A DNA stretch of 64,000 nt from Halopseudomonas pachastrellae (GCF_900114765.1 NZ_FOUD01000005.1:124001-188000); one strand, 5' to 3'; shown: positions 1-9,298, counted from the first letter of the stretch. Made by a program: numbers and translations. Notes: generated by a model not told the origin, from the letters alone.

Positions 1-393
1 ATCCAGGCTTTTGGCCAGCTGCTGGTTGATCTGGCTGGCGTAGTTGCTCTGCCGGGTGGGAACCATGCCTTCAACCACGACAACATCGGCGTCCTGGGCG
101 GCTTGCTGATAGCGGCTGACAATCTCTTCCAGTACCTCGTCCAGCTCGCCCATGGCGAGCTGGTGCTCAACCTGGGAGAGCGTCATTGAGGGCGGCGGTG
201 TCAGGCCCAGGGTGCGGCTTATCAGTTCGCTGGAGCGCTCCGGGCCGTCGTCGCCCGGGTGTGGCTGGGCAATGGGCTTGAGAAAGTGCACTTTCAGGCC
301 GGTGCGCTCCAGGGCGCGGATCAGGCCGAGGCTGGTGGAGGTCAGGCCGACCCCGAAACCGGTGGGTGCGACAAAAAAGGTGTGCAGGCTCAT
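1..393 (-). CDS. pta: phosphate acetyltransferase, N-terminal part (runs off left edge)
   Basis: Phosphotransacetylase interconverts acetyl-CoA and acetyl phosphate; with AckA it forms the acetate overflow and acetate activation route in the cytoplasm. Only the first 131 residues are in the window. They begin [19 protein letters not shown], the dethiobiotin-synthetase-like P-loop domain at the N terminus of long Pta proteins, and continue through [19 protein letters not shown]. The ATG at 391-393 overlaps the ackA stop codon in an ATGA, and an AAGGAG lies about nine bases upstream. The overlap and the ackA-pta order indicate a translationally coupled operon. The acetyltransferase domain lies outside the window. 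Confidence 0.9.
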   Translation of the reverse strand, partial: MSLHTFFVAPTGFGVGLTSTSLGLIRALERTGLKVHFLKPIAQPHPGDDGPERSSELISRTLGLTPPPSMTLSQVEHQLAMGELDEVLEEIVSRYQQAAQDADVVVVEGMVPTRQSNYASQINQQLAKSLD

Positions 394-1589
394 GCCATTT
401 GGCTCCTTGGCTGCGTGTCGAGCAGGGCGAGACTTTCGTCGGCGATCTGGCGCTCCTCGTCGGTTGGTATGACCAGAATGGCCGGTGAACCTTGGGCTTC
501 CACCCGGCCGGCCTCACCGCGGGGCAGCAGACTGTTGCTGTCCGGGTCCAGTCGCAGGCCCATGACGGCCAGATGCTTGACGGTCAGGGCGCGGGTCAAC
601 GCGGAGTTTTCACCAATGCCGCCGGTGAAGATCAGGCCGTCGATACGGGGCAGCGCGACCGCCAGCCCCGCCAGTGAGCGGGCGAGGCGATAGCAGAACA
701 CCTCAATGGCCAGCTGTGCGCCGCTGTGGCCGTCGGCGCGTGCCTGCTCCAGCTCGCGCATGTCGTTGGACAGCCCGGAGAGGCCGAGCAGGCCGCTTTC
801 GCGGTTGAGTAGGTGCTCGATGCGCGGCAGGTCCCAGCCGAGGGTGCGCGCCAGATGCGCGTGCAAGTTGGGGTCTACGTCACCACTGCGGGTGCCCATG
901 ACCAGGCCCTCCAGCGGCGTCAGGCCCATGCTGGTATCCATGCTGCGGCCATCCAGCACTGCGCAGCTGGAGCAGCCATTGCCCAGGTGAGCGGTCAGCC
1001 AGGCGCCTGCACCGCGCTCCTTGCCGCAGAGCACGCTGGCCTCGTCGCTGACGTATTTGTGGCTGGTGCCGTGAAAACCGTAACGGCGTACGCCGTGCAC
1101 GGCGTACAGCTCGTCGGGCAGGGCGTAGCGGAAGGCGTGGGGCGGCATACTTTGGTGGAAGGCGGTATCAAAGACCGCAAACTGCGGAGTGCCGGGCAGC
1201 AACTTAAGGGCGGCGCGGATGCCGGTCAGGTTGGCCGGGTTGTGCAGGGGGGCCAGGGGGGCGTTGGCCTGGATGCCGGCAATCACCTCATCGTCGATCA
1301 GGCGTGCGCTGGTGAAGCGTTCGCCGCCGTGCACCACACGGTGGCCGACGGCGCTGAGCGGTTGGTCCAGATGGCGGTCTACCAGCGGCAGCAGCGCGTC
1401 CAGTGCGGCCAGGTGGTCGGCGCCGGACAGGTCCTGCTCCAGGCCGTCCGAGGTGGACAGGCGGGCCTGGGCGGTATTCAGGCGCTCGGCGATCGCCTCG
1501 AAGATGGCGCCGGCGGTGTTCTCGCGGCGCAAGGCCACTTTGATGGAGGAGCTGCCCCCGTTAATGACCAGTACGAGGCGGTTTGTCAT
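390..1589 (-). CDS. ackA: acetate kinase
   Basis: Converts acetyl phosphate and ADP to acetate and ATP, and the reverse. The 399-residue protein has the normal family length. It starts [20 protein letters not shown] (the NGGSSS phosphate-binding signature), has [11 protein letters not shown] near residue 170, the glycine-rich HLGNGCS segment near 200, and FTGGIGENS near 320, all typical ASKHA-fold acetate kinase motifs. The start is the ATG at 1587-1589 with AAGGAA upstream. The gene is first in an ackA-pta operon. A 28-bp perfect palindrome lies in the gap shared with divergent slyD and may control one or both genes. Confidence 0.96.
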   Translation of the reverse strand: MTNRLVLVINGGSSSIKVALRRENTAGAIFEAIAERLNTAQARLSTSDGLEQDLSGADHLAALDALLPLVDRHLDQPLSAVGHRVVHGGERFTSARLIDDEVIAGIQANAPLAPLHNPANLTGIRAALKLLPGTPQFAVFDTAFHQSMPPHAFRYALPDELYAVHGVRRYGFHGTSHKYVSDEASVLCGKERGAGAWLTAHLGNGCSSCAVLDGRSMDTSMGLTPLEGLVMGTRSGDVDPNLHAHLARTLGWDLPRIEHLLNRESGLLGLSGLSNDMRELEQARADGHSGAQLAIEVFCYRLARSLAGLAVALPRIDGLIFTGGIGENSALTRALTVKHLAVMGLRLDPDSNSLLPRGEAGRVEAQGSPAILVIPTDEERQIADESLALLDTQPRSQMA

Positions 1590-1725
1590 GGTACGAGCGA
1601 ATTCCTTTCAGCCGAATCTGGAGGTATGGACCGCATTGAAGCCGGTGGGTTCGACCATCTTCCGGTGCCCCTCCTGTCGGGTCAAGCCGTGCGTTTCTAG
1701 GCTATAGCGCGTACACTTTGGGCTT

Positions 1726-1753
1726 GGGAAGCGCAGATTAATCTGCGCTTCCC
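1726..1753. promoter_or_regulatory. 28-bp perfect palindrome between ackA and slyD
   Basis: The sequence reads GGGAAGCGCAGATT followed directly by its exact reverse complement, with no spacer. It lies 30 bases upstream of the slyD ATG and 137 bases upstream of the ackA start. No T-run follows on either strand, so an intrinsic terminator is unlikely. A dimeric regulator site or a 5' UTR hairpin are the alternatives. I do not recognise the binding protein. Confidence 0.6.
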
Positions 1754-1783
1754 CTGTTACCCCAAAACCACAGGAAAGAGATT

Positions 1784-2269
1784 ATGCAGATTGCTGCCAA
1801 CAAGGCCGTGTCCATCGACTACACCCTGACCAACGATGATGGCGAAGTGCTGGATTCGTCCGTCGGTGGTGCGCCGCTGGTCTACCTGCACGGTGCCGGC
1901 AACATCATTCCGGGTCTGGAAAAGGCGCTGGAAGGCAAGCAGAGCGGTGACGAGATCAAAGTAACCGTTGAGCCCGAAGAGGCTTACGGCGACTTTAACG
2001 CCGAGCTGATTGCGGTGCTGGGTCGCAACATGTTCGAAGGTGTCGACGAGCTGGAAGTGGGCATGCAGTTCCACGCCTCCGGCCCAGACGGCAGCATGCA
2101 GATCGTCACCATCAAGGCACTGGAAGGTGACGAAGTGACTGTCGATGGCAATCACCCGCTGGCTGGCGAGCGTCTGACCTTTGAAGTGAAGGTTGTTGAA
2201 GTGCGTGACGCCCAGGACGAAGAGATCGCTCACGGTCACGTCCACGGTGAAGGTGGTCATCACCACTGA
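1784..2269 (+). CDS. slyD: FKBP-type peptidyl-prolyl isomerase, SlyD family
   Basis: Cytosolic prolyl isomerase and folding helper. The 161-residue protein has the FKBP core split by the insert-in-flap chaperone domain: FKBP strands at residues 1-65 (NDDGEVLDSS, GAGNIIPGLEKALEGK), the IF domain at about 70-125, then the last FKBP strand at LTFEVKVVEVRDA. The short tail HGHVHGEGGHHH is histidine-rich, as in metal-binding SlyD proteins that deliver nickel, although much shorter than the E. coli tail. The ATG follows AGGAAAGAG. A terminator closes the gene, so it is probably monocistronic. The neighbourhood with ackA-pta is as in P. aeruginosa. Confidence 0.94.
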   Translation: MQIAANKAVSIDYTLTNDDGEVLDSSVGGAPLVYLHGAGNIIPGLEKALEGKQSGDEIKVTVEPEEAYGDFNAELIAVLGRNMFEGVDELEVGMQFHASGPDGSMQIVTIKALEGDEVTVDGNHPLAGERLTFEVKVVEVRDAQDEEIAHGHVHGEGGHHH

Positions 2270-2284
2270 TCGCTGCTGCGTCAA

Positions 2285-2313
2285 GAAAACCGGGCCAAGG
2301 CTCGGTTTTTTTA
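2285..2313 (+). terminator. intrinsic terminator of slyD
   Basis: An AAAACCGGGCC / GGCTCGGTTTT stem with one mismatch and an AAG loop, followed by a run of T, begins about 15 bases after the slyD stop. Confidence 0.85.
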
Positions 2314-2522
2314 TGGTTGGTCGAAGCGTAGTGCTCCAGCCCCGGCTGCTGCGTTCGACCGTGCTCGCTCCGCATTGCCTTTGAGCGGCTGGTTCTCTGC
2401 AGCTGCCGTGCTCCGCCTCGCTCAAGATCTGCAAAGCAAATCGCTATGCTCGCCGCAATCAAAGTTGATAGTGCTTTATCACTGGTATTTATCGTCTTTA
2501 TTTTTGTCTATCAGTAAAAGTT

Positions 2523-2530
2523 GACCGGTC
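2523..2530. promoter_or_regulatory. putative TetR operator 1 (GACCGGTC)
   Basis: Perfect 8-bp palindrome GACCGGTC, 14 bases before the tetR ATG. The same 8-mer recurs at 3148-3155 before the adjacent oxidoreductase. Placement before both genes fits autoregulation plus control of the target. GACC/GGTC cores are known in NemR-type operators; assignment here is inference. Confidence 0.6.
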
Positions 2531-2544
2531 GTATAGTGGCCGGC

Positions 2545-3132
2545 ATGAACGCTATCCAAGACAAACGCGCGCGCATTCTGGCCTCCGGTACGGCGGTGAT
2601 GCTGCGCAAGGGCTACAACGGCACTGGGGTGCAGGAAATCACCCAGGGCGCTGGTGTGCCCAAGGGGTCTTTCTATCACTACTTCGAAAGTAAGGAAGAC
2701 TTTGCCATCCAGGCGCTGCACTACTACTACACGCCACGTATCGAGCGTTTTGCCGATGCGCTGAATGCCTCGCAGCTGTCACCCCGCGAGCGCATTCTGC
2801 GGTGTTACCGAGATCTGGTCGGCTACTTCGCCAGCCAGGAACAGCCAAGCCACCAGTGCTTTATCGGTAGCCTGTGCCACGAGATGGCAGAGGAAAGTCA
2901 GCCCATCGGTTATGCGGCCAGCGCTATTTTGCAGCGCTCCAATCAGGTGCTGGCGGACTGTCTGTCCGAGGCGCAGGCGGCGGGCGAAATCGCCGCAGAT
3001 CAGGACCCGGCCGCGCTGGCCGGGTTTGTCAGTGCTGCCTGGGAAGGGGCGCTGCTGCGCATGAAGGCTGATCGTCAGATCGGCCCGCTGCGTATCTTCA
3101 TTCAGCAGCTGGAGCGTTTGCTGCAGCCTTGA
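2545..3132 (+). CDS. TetR/AcrR family transcriptional regulator (NemR-like)
   Basis: A 195-residue regulator with an N-terminal helix-turn-helix (GVQEITQGAGVPKGSFYHYF, about residues 32-51) typical of TetR proteins, and an all-helical ligand domain after it. The context, directly upstream of an Old Yellow Enzyme gene on the same strand, resembles nemR-nemA, where the regulator senses electrophiles. Two cysteines (in HQCFIGSLCHEM, about residues 103 and 108) could be reactive sensors, which is inference. I chose the ATG at 2545; an in-frame TTG at 2521 would place the start over the operator palindrome. Repressor of itself and of the following gene is the likeliest role. Confidence 0.88.
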   Translation: MNAIQDKRARILASGTAVMLRKGYNGTGVQEITQGAGVPKGSFYHYFESKEDFAIQALHYYYTPRIERFADALNASQLSPRERILRCYRDLVGYFASQEQPSHQCFIGSLCHEMAEESQPIGYAASAILQRSNQVLADCLSEAQAAGEIAADQDPAALAGFVSAAWEGALLRMKADRQIGPLRIFIQQLERLLQP

Positions 3133-3147
3133 TCAATCTGCCGAGAC

Positions 3148-3155
3148 GACCGGTC
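3148..3155. promoter_or_regulatory. putative TetR operator 2 (GACCGGTC)
   Basis: Second copy of the GACCGGTC palindrome, 46 bases before the oxidoreductase ATG and just after the tetR stop. It suggests a separate regulated promoter for the oxidoreductase. Confidence 0.6.
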
Positions 3156-3201
3156 AGCTCATGCTTGGCCGGCGTTGCGGTCAACCTGTGAGGAAACTGT
3201 G

Positions 3202-4311
3202 ATGTCCATAGCAGTAAACACCCTGTTCAAGCCCTTTACCCTGGGCAATCTGGAACTGTCCAACCGCATCGTGATGGCCCCGATGACCCGCAACTTCTCG
3301 CCCAAGGGTGTGCCGAATCAGGGTGTTGTGGATTACTACCGTCGCCGTGCCGAGTCGGGCGTTGGCCTGATCATCACCGAAGGCACCGTGGTTGATCACG
3401 CTGCAGCCAATGGCTATCCCAATGTTCCTTACTTCCACGGCGAAGAGTCGCTGGCTGGCTGGAAAAAAGTTGTTGATGCCGTGCACGCGGCCGGCGGCAA
3501 GATCGCTCCGCAGCTGTGGCACGTGGGTAACGTACGTCGCCTGGGCACTGATCCGGATGGCGATGTCCCCGGTTACGGCCCGATGGAGAAGGTCAAAGAC
3601 GGCAAGGTGCTGGTCAAGGGTATGACCCAGCAGGACATCGATGACGTGGTTGCTGCCTTTGCCAAGGCGGCCAAGGACGCCAAGGATGTTGGCTTTGATG
3701 CCATCGAGCTGCATGGCGCCCATGGCTATCTGATCGACCAGTTCTTCTGGGAAGGTACCAACCAGCGTGAAGACCAGTACGGCGGCAGCATGGAAAACCG
3801 TGGTCGCTTCGCTGTGGAGATCATCAAGGCAGTGCGCGCCGCTGTTGGCGCCGACTACCCGATCATCTTCCGCTTCTCCCAGTGGAAGCAGCAGGACTAC
3901 ACCGCACGCCTGGCCCCGACTCCCGAGCTGCTGGAGCAGTTCCTGGCGCCGCTGGCTGACGCTGGTGTGGATATCTTCCACTGCTCGCAGCGCCGTTTCT
4001 GGGAGCCGGAATTCGAAAGCTCCGAACTGAACCTGGCTGGCTGGACTCGCAAGATCACCGGCAAGCCGTGCATCACCGTTGGCAGTGTCGGCCTGGACGG
4101 CGAGTTCCTGCAGTTTATGGTCAACACCGACAAGGTTGCTCAGACCGCCAACATTGATGGCCTGCTGGAGCGCCTGGAAGCCGACGAGTTTGATCTGGTT
4201 GCCGTTGGCCGTGCGCTGCTGGTTGATCCGCAGTGGGCCGACAAGGTGCGCGAAGGTCGCTTTGAAGATATCGCCCCCTTCAGCCGCGAGGCGCTCAAGA
4301 CGCTGGTCTGA
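3202..4311 (+). CDS. NADH:flavin oxidoreductase, Old Yellow Enzyme family
   Basis: FMN-dependent ene-reductase of the OYE family (369 residues), expected to reduce activated alkenes and other electrophiles with NAD(P)H in the cytoplasm. The TIM barrel starts LFKPFTLGNLELSNRIVMAP. QLWHVGNVRR is the FMN-contact loop. The substrate-binding motif is HGAHGYLIDQF, giving a His/His pair rather than the His/Asn of classical OYE. GGSMENR and VAVGRALLVDPQW supply phosphate-binding regions. The ATG at 3202 follows GAGGAAACTG; an upstream TTG would add nine unconserved residues. It is a likely target of the preceding TetR protein. The true substrate cannot be read from sequence. Confidence 0.9.
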   Translation: MSIAVNTLFKPFTLGNLELSNRIVMAPMTRNFSPKGVPNQGVVDYYRRRAESGVGLIITEGTVVDHAAANGYPNVPYFHGEESLAGWKKVVDAVHAAGGKIAPQLWHVGNVRRLGTDPDGDVPGYGPMEKVKDGKVLVKGMTQQDIDDVVAAFAKAAKDAKDVGFDAIELHGAHGYLIDQFFWEGTNQREDQYGGSMENRGRFAVEIIKAVRAAVGADYPIIFRFSQWKQQDYTARLAPTPELLEQFLAPLADAGVDIFHCSQRRFWEPEFESSELNLAGWTRKITGKPCITVGSVGLDGEFLQFMVNTDKVAQTANIDGLLERLEADEFDLVAVGRALLVDPQWADKVREGRFEDIAPFSREALKTLV

Positions 4312-4334
4312 GTCGCCGCATCAGGCAGTCCGGG

Positions 4335-5558
4335 CTACTTGCTCGGCACTGCCTGTGCCAACGCAGGCTGCCGCCCGGCAGCCTGTAGCAGGTAACGTTC
4401 AAAGCGCTCCACGATACTGCTCCAGTCCAGCTGGCAGGCGCGGTGTCGCGCATGCAGGCGGATACTGCGCCGCCCCTCCCGATCTTCCGTCAGCCATTGC
4501 AGATTCTCGATAAAGACCCGCTCGTGCGCCACGGGTGCGAGGCTGCCGCTGTACCTGTCCTGAATGTGCTGGTGAGCTGCCGCGGTATCGAATGCGCAGA
4601 CTGCCAGGCCCGAGGCCATGGCTTCGGTCACCACATTGCCAAAGGTTTCGGTCAGGCTGGGGAAGACGAAGATATCGGCGCTGGCGTAGGCTGCTGCCAG
4701 CGGCTCGCCGGTCAGTGCGCCAGTAAACACGGCGTGGGGTAGGCGGCGCTGCAGCTCTGCGCGGGATGGGCCGTCGCCAACGATCACCAGATGCAGTTTG
4801 CGGCCGCTGGTGTTCTGGGCGCTGACCTGTTCCCAGGCCTCGGCCAGCAACGTCAGGTTCTTCTCTGGCGACAGGCGGCCCACATGCAGCATTACCAGGT
4901 CGTTATCAGCGGCGCCCCAGGTGCTGCGCAGGTCATTGCTGCGGTGCGCAGGATGAAAACGGCTGCAATCAACGCCGCGACCAAGCAGGCACAGGTTGTT
5001 CACCCCCAGGCGGCTGAGTTCGCGTTGTTGCGTGGAGCTGGCGACCAGCGTGCTCAACGTCTGGTTGTGAAACCAGCGCAGATAGCGCATGGCCGGCTCG
5101 TGCAGCAGGCCGAGATGAAAGTGATCGCTGTACTGCTGAAAGTTGGTGTGAAAGCCACTGATCACCGGAATTTGCAGTCGCCGCGCGACACGCAGCGCGG
5201 ACCAGCCCAGCGGGCCTTCGGTCGCCAGATAGACCGCATCGGGGCGCTCGCTCTGCCACAGGCGGCGCAGCTGGTGGCCGGACGGCAGCCCCCATTGCAG
5301 GCTGGCGTAGCCTGGGATGGGCATGCCGCGCACGCGGCGTTCAAGCAGGCCGCACTGACTGTCGCTACCCGGGCGCTCGTCACGCAGTGCCGGACGCACC
5401 AGTTGCACGCGGTGCTGGCGCGCGAGCAGGCCATTGCAAAGCTGGCCAAGGGTGTTGGCGACGCCGTTGATCTGTGGGGGGTAGGTTTCGGTGACCAGTG
5501 CGAAGCAGCGGCCGGGCGAGTCTGGTGTGGTCATGCTCCGAGTATGGACAGCTGCCAT
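4335..5558 (-). CDS. glycosyltransferase family 4 (GDP-mannose-dependent mannosyltransferase-like)
   Basis: A 407-residue retaining GT-B enzyme. The N-terminal acceptor domain shows VTETYPPQINGVANTLGQL, the glycine-rich start common in PimB/MgtA-like mannosyltransferases. The C-terminal donor domain shows LHVGRLSPEKNLTLLAEAWE and the ExxxxxxxE motif in SLTETFGNVVTEAMASG. A role in glycolipid or envelope glycan synthesis is inferred from the family. The annotated start is ATG 5556-5558; an ATG at 5532-5534 (MTTPDSPG) is an equally good start. It follows cysZ by 29 bases on the same strand and converges with the OYE gene. Confidence 0.85.
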   Translation of the reverse strand: MAAVHTRSMTTPDSPGRCFALVTETYPPQINGVANTLGQLCNGLLARQHRVQLVRPALRDERPGSDSQCGLLERRVRGMPIPGYASLQWGLPSGHQLRRLWQSERPDAVYLATEGPLGWSALRVARRLQIPVISGFHTNFQQYSDHFHLGLLHEPAMRYLRWFHNQTLSTLVASSTQQRELSRLGVNNLCLLGRGVDCSRFHPAHRSNDLRSTWGAADNDLVMLHVGRLSPEKNLTLLAEAWEQVSAQNTSGRKLHLVIVGDGPSRAELQRRLPHAVFTGALTGEPLAAAYASADIFVFPSLTETFGNVVTEAMASGLAVCAFDTAAAHQHIQDRYSGSLAPVAHERVFIENLQWLTEDREGRRSIRLHARHRACQLDWSSIVERFERYLLQAAGRQPALAQAVPSK

Positions 5559-5575
5559 GATCGGAGCGTGACATC

Positions 5576-5593
5576 TTTATGACGCTTTTATGA
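5576..5593 (-). repeat. direct repeat TCATAAA, 11-bp period, before the glycosyltransferase
   Basis: Read on the minus strand, TCATAAA occurs twice with start points 11 bases apart, spanning the cysZ stop and lying immediately before the glycosyltransferase start. One-turn direct repeats are typical of OmpR-family response-regulator sites, but this could be chance. Confidence 0.3.
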
Positions 5594-6331
5594 TGCTTGC
5601 TGATCGCGCTCGCGTACCCACAGCAGGGTAGAGGCCGCCACGGCGGTCGGCATGACCAGCAGGTTGACCAGCGGAATCAGCATGCCGACATACACCGGCA
5701 GGCCAAAACCTAGCGACAGGCTGCGGCGCGTCTGCATCCAGCGCAGCATGTCGCGAAAACCGACCTTGTCGTTGTCGGCCTGATAGTCGATGTACTGCAC
5801 CGCCATCATCCACACGCCAAAGGCCAGCAGCAGTGGCGAGGCAATAAAGTTAACCACCGGGATCAACGTCAGCAGCAGCAGCGCTACCAGGCGTGGCAAG
5901 TAATAGACCAGCTTGCGCAGTTCACGGCCGACGCTGTGCGGCACCAGCATGGCTATGTCGCGCCAACTGGTCGGCGGGCTGACCTCGTTGCGCTCCTGTT
6001 CGGCGATTTTCTCCGCCAGAATGCCGTAAAAAGGGGAAGCGATAATGTTGGCTACCACGCTGAAACCAAAAAACAGCACCAGCAGGACCACCAGGGCAAA
6101 CAGCGGCCATAGCAGCCATTCGACAAAGGCTGCCCAGTCTGGCAGCTGGGGCATCAGGCGGGTCATCCACAGGTCGAATTGCTGAATCCCCCAGCCGATC
6201 AGTGCGCTGAACAGGATCAGGTTGAGTGCCAGCGGGATCAGCACAAAGCGCCGCAGGCCCGGTTGGCGCAGGGTGCGCCAGCCTTCTTTGAGGTAGTCGG
6301 GGCCGCGCATGAGGTCGGTTACTTGCTTCAT
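5588..6331 (-). CDS. cysZ: CysZ-type sulfate transporter / EI24 family membrane protein
   Basis: Inner-membrane protein of 247 residues that feeds sulfate to cysteine synthesis in E. coli. It starts MKQVTDLMRGPDYLKEGWR, then has hydrophobic segments at about 28-50 (LRRFVLIPLALNLILFSAL), 70-95 (LLWPLFALVVLLVLFFGFSV), 140-170 and 200-225, and the conserved NIIASPFYGILAEKIAE segment of the CysZ/EI24 family. Length matches the family. The ATG at 6329-6331 is preceded by an AGGATCAGG-type ribosome site. It is divergent from ahpB and cotranscribed, by spacing, with the glycosyltransferase. Confidence 0.9.
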   Translation of the reverse strand: MKQVTDLMRGPDYLKEGWRTLRQPGLRRFVLIPLALNLILFSALIGWGIQQFDLWMTRLMPQLPDWAAFVEWLLWPLFALVVLLVLFFGFSVVANIIASPFYGILAEKIAEQERNEVSPPTSWRDIAMLVPHSVGRELRKLVYYLPRLVALLLLTLIPVVNFIASPLLLAFGVWMMAVQYIDYQADNDKVGFRDMLRWMQTRRSLSLGFGLPVYVGMLIPLVNLLVMPTAVAASTLLWVRERDQQAS

Positions 6332-6390
6332 TGTGCCTGATCCTGGAGGGGAGTTTTCGTGCAGAATTGTGCAGTGCCTAGCCGGGCACT

Positions 6391-6427
6391 ATAGGGGTAA
6401 ACTATTTGGCTGATACAGTCTTTGCAA
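6391..6427 (+). promoter_or_regulatory. OxyR-type binding site before ahpB
   Basis: ATAG-N7-CTAT-N7-ATAC-N7-GCAA matches the spacing of the tetrameric OxyR site (ATAG-N7-CTAT-N7-ATAG-N7-CTAT): the first two quarter sites are exact, the third has one mismatch and the fourth is poor. It sits 55-91 bases upstream of the peroxiredoxin ATG. In P. aeruginosa the ahpB-trxB2 pair is OxyR-controlled, which supports the call. Confidence 0.65.
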
Positions 6428-6481
6428 TGTCCTAATGTGTCCGAGCGCCGTAAGCTGCGCTTCATTGTTCTGGAGAATCGG

Positions 6482-7081
6482 ATGAGCGTTCTGGTAAACC
6501 GTGCTGCGCCGGATTTTGTTGCGCCGGCCGTGCTGGCCGATGGCAGCATCGTTGATGCCTTTGACTCAAGCAGTCTGCGTGGGCGTTATGTGGTGATGTT
6601 TTTCTGGCCGCTGGACTTCACCTTTGTCTGCCCCTCGGAAATCATTGCGCACAACAACCGCATGGACAAATTCCGTGCGCTGGGCGTTGAGGTAGTTGGG
6701 GTGTCCATCGATTCGCAGTTCACCCACTTTGCCTGGCGCAATACGCCGGTAGAGCAGGGCGGTATCGGGCCGGTGGATTTCACCATGGTCGCCGATGTGC
6801 GCCATGAGATTACCCGTGCCTACGGTATCGAGCACGAGGACGGCGTGGCGCTGCGCGCCTCCTTCCTGATTGATCGTGCGGGTATCGTGCAGCATCAGGT
6901 GGTGAACAATCTGGCGCTAGGCCGTGAGGTGGATGAGATGATCCGCCTGGTCGAGGCGCTGCAGTTTACTGAAGAGCACGGCGAGGTCTGCCCGGCCGGC
7001 TGGCGCAAAGGGCAGAAGGGTATGCAGGCAAGCGCCGCGGGCGTTGCCAGCTATCTGGCGGAGCATGCCAGCGAGCTGTAA
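6482..7081 (+). CDS. ahpB: 2-Cys peroxiredoxin (AhpC/Prx1 family)
   Basis: Thiol peroxidase reducing H2O2 and organic hydroperoxides. In the 199-residue protein the peroxidatic cysteine is Cys50 in FTFVCPSEI and the resolving cysteine is about Cys170 in GEVCPAGW, the typical 2-Cys arrangement. The start is ATG 6482 (MSVLVNRAAPDF) with GGAGAA upstream; an upstream in-frame ATG at 6422 would add an unconserved 20-residue leader. The gene is followed by thioredoxin reductase, so electrons probably flow NADPH-TrxB-thioredoxin-AhpB. An OxyR-like box lies upstream. The symbol rests on synteny with P. aeruginosa PA0848 recalled from memory. Confidence 0.93.
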   Translation: MSVLVNRAAPDFVAPAVLADGSIVDAFDSSSLRGRYVVMFFWPLDFTFVCPSEIIAHNNRMDKFRALGVEVVGVSIDSQFTHFAWRNTPVEQGGIGPVDFTMVADVRHEITRAYGIEHEDGVALRASFLIDRAGIVQHQVVNNLALGREVDEMIRLVEALQFTEEHGEVCPAGWRKGQKGMQASAAGVASYLAEHASEL

Positions 7082-8131
<1,050 letters not shown>

Positions 8132-8142
8132 GCGCGGGTCAG

Positions 8143-8180
8143 AAACCCCGCCTCGACATACGGTCGGGGCGGGGTTTTTT
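8143..8180 (+). terminator. intrinsic terminator of trxB
   Basis: AAACCCCGCC with TCGAC pairs with GTCGG-GGCGGGGTTT, ending in TTTTTT, twelve bases after the trxB stop. Confidence 0.9.
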
Positions 8181-8201
8181 GTTTGGCAGGAGGCTGGGTA
8201 A

Positions 8202-8918
8202 ATGGAAGAGTGGATACTGGTTATCGGGCTGACGCTGATGGCTGGCATGGCGATGCCGGCGGGGGCTTTACTGGCTGGTGTGGAGTCCATCAGACCCAAT
8301 TGGCTGGATGAGGAGCGCCGCCACGGCATTATCGCCTTCGGCGGTGGTGCGCTGTTGTCGGCGGTGGCGCTGGTGTTGGTGCCAGAAGGTATCGAGGTGC
8401 TGCCGCCAGCCAGTTCGGCATTCTGGTTTGTGCTCGGCGGGACGGCCTTTATGGGGCTGGACCTGCTGCTGTATCGCATCAATACGCCGGCCAGTCAGTT
8501 GGCCGCTATGCTTTCGGACTTCATCCCCGAATCCATCGCCCTTGGCGCCGCCTTTGCCGCAGGCGGCTCCGGTGGCGTGCTGTTGGCCTGCCTGATGATG
8601 CTGCAGAACCTGCCTGAAGGCTTCAATGCCTGTCGCGAGCTGCGTGCCAGCACGCATTACTCGGTGCGCCGGGTTGCTGGTCTTTTTGCCTTGATGGCAC
8701 TGCTTGGCCCTGTCTGTGGTCTGTTGGGGTACGGCTGGCTGGCGCAATTTCCTGCCGTTGTTGCCGGTGTGATGCTGTTCGCCGCCGGCGGTATCTGCTA
8801 TTCAGTCTTTCAGGACATCGCGCCGCAGGCGAAGATCGATCGTCACTGGGCACCACCCATGGGCGCGGTGCTCGGGTTTGTGCTGGGTATGGTCGGTCAC
8901 CAGTTGACAATGGCCTGA
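8202..8918 (+). CDS. ZIP-family divalent metal transporter
   Basis: Inner-membrane protein of 238 residues with about eight hydrophobic segments. Two ZIP signatures are visible: DFIPESIALGAAFA near residue 107 and MLQNLPEGFNACREL near 135, which match the paired HNxPEG-type helices that form the metal site, with Gln/Asp in place of the first His. Import of zinc or another divalent cation is inferred from the family; the altered metal ligands make the ion uncertain. The ATG follows a strong AGGAGG. It stands alone after the trxB terminator, with the DUF2388 gene 65 bases downstream. Confidence 0.8.
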   Translation: MEEWILVIGLTLMAGMAMPAGALLAGVESIRPNWLDEERRHGIIAFGGGALLSAVALVLVPEGIEVLPPASSAFWFVLGGTAFMGLDLLLYRINTPASQLAAMLSDFIPESIALGAAFAAGGSGGVLLACLMMLQNLPEGFNACRELRASTHYSVRRVAGLFALMALLGPVCGLLGYGWLAQFPAVVAGVMLFAAGGICYSVFQDIAPQAKIDRHWAPPMGAVLGFVLGMVGHQLTMA

Positions 8919-8983
8919 GCATGCCGGCCTTTATCGGTCGTCCCTGCCTGAGGGTGGCGACCTCATTGAAAAGGAAGATCGCT

Positions 8984-9298
8984 ATGAAAATCCTCTCTGC
9001 TCTGGCTACTGCTGGTCTGCTTGTGATGGCCGGCAACGCTGCTGCCAGCAGCTTCATCGGCACCACCGACACCATCGGCTCCTCGCTGGCCAACAGTGTT
9101 GAAGGAACCAGTGACGCCTCCACCGGTGGTAACAACAAGGTTGTGTTGCAGGCGCGTGATGATGCCGCCAGTTTTGTTGCCAGCAACGGCGCGATCCGTG
9201 GCGTGCAGCTGGAGGCGGCGCTGCAGCACCTGCGTGCCCAGCAGCCGGGCCTTGAAGCCAGCGACATGCAACTGGCCGAGGATATTCTCGCCCAGTGA
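8984..9298 (+). CDS. DUF2388 family small secreted protein
   Basis: A 104-residue protein with a clear signal peptide (MKILSALATAGLLVMAGNAAA, cleavage about residue 21) and the conserved core of DUF2388 proteins found widely in pseudomonads: VLQARDDAASFVASNG, then RGVQLEAALQHLR and SDMQLAEDILA. It is periplasmic by prediction and its function is unknown. The ATG is preceded by AAGGAAG. Its stop codon overlaps the start of the next gene, so the two are translationally coupled and may act together. Confidence 0.85.
   Translation: MKILSALATAGLLVMAGNAAASSFIGTTDTIGSSLANSVEGTSDASTGGNNKVVLQARDDAASFVASNGAIRGVQLEAALQHLRAQQPGLEASDMQLAEDILAQ

Noticed and set aside
2314-2520. A small gene between slyD and tetR
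   Set aside because: Short open frames there lack start signals and conserved sequence; the stretch looks like plain promoter/intergenic DNA.
4443-5582. Long open frames on the plus strand opposite the glycosyltransferase
   Set aside because: They are antisense to a clear GT4 gene, have no recognisable domain and reflect high GC codon bias.
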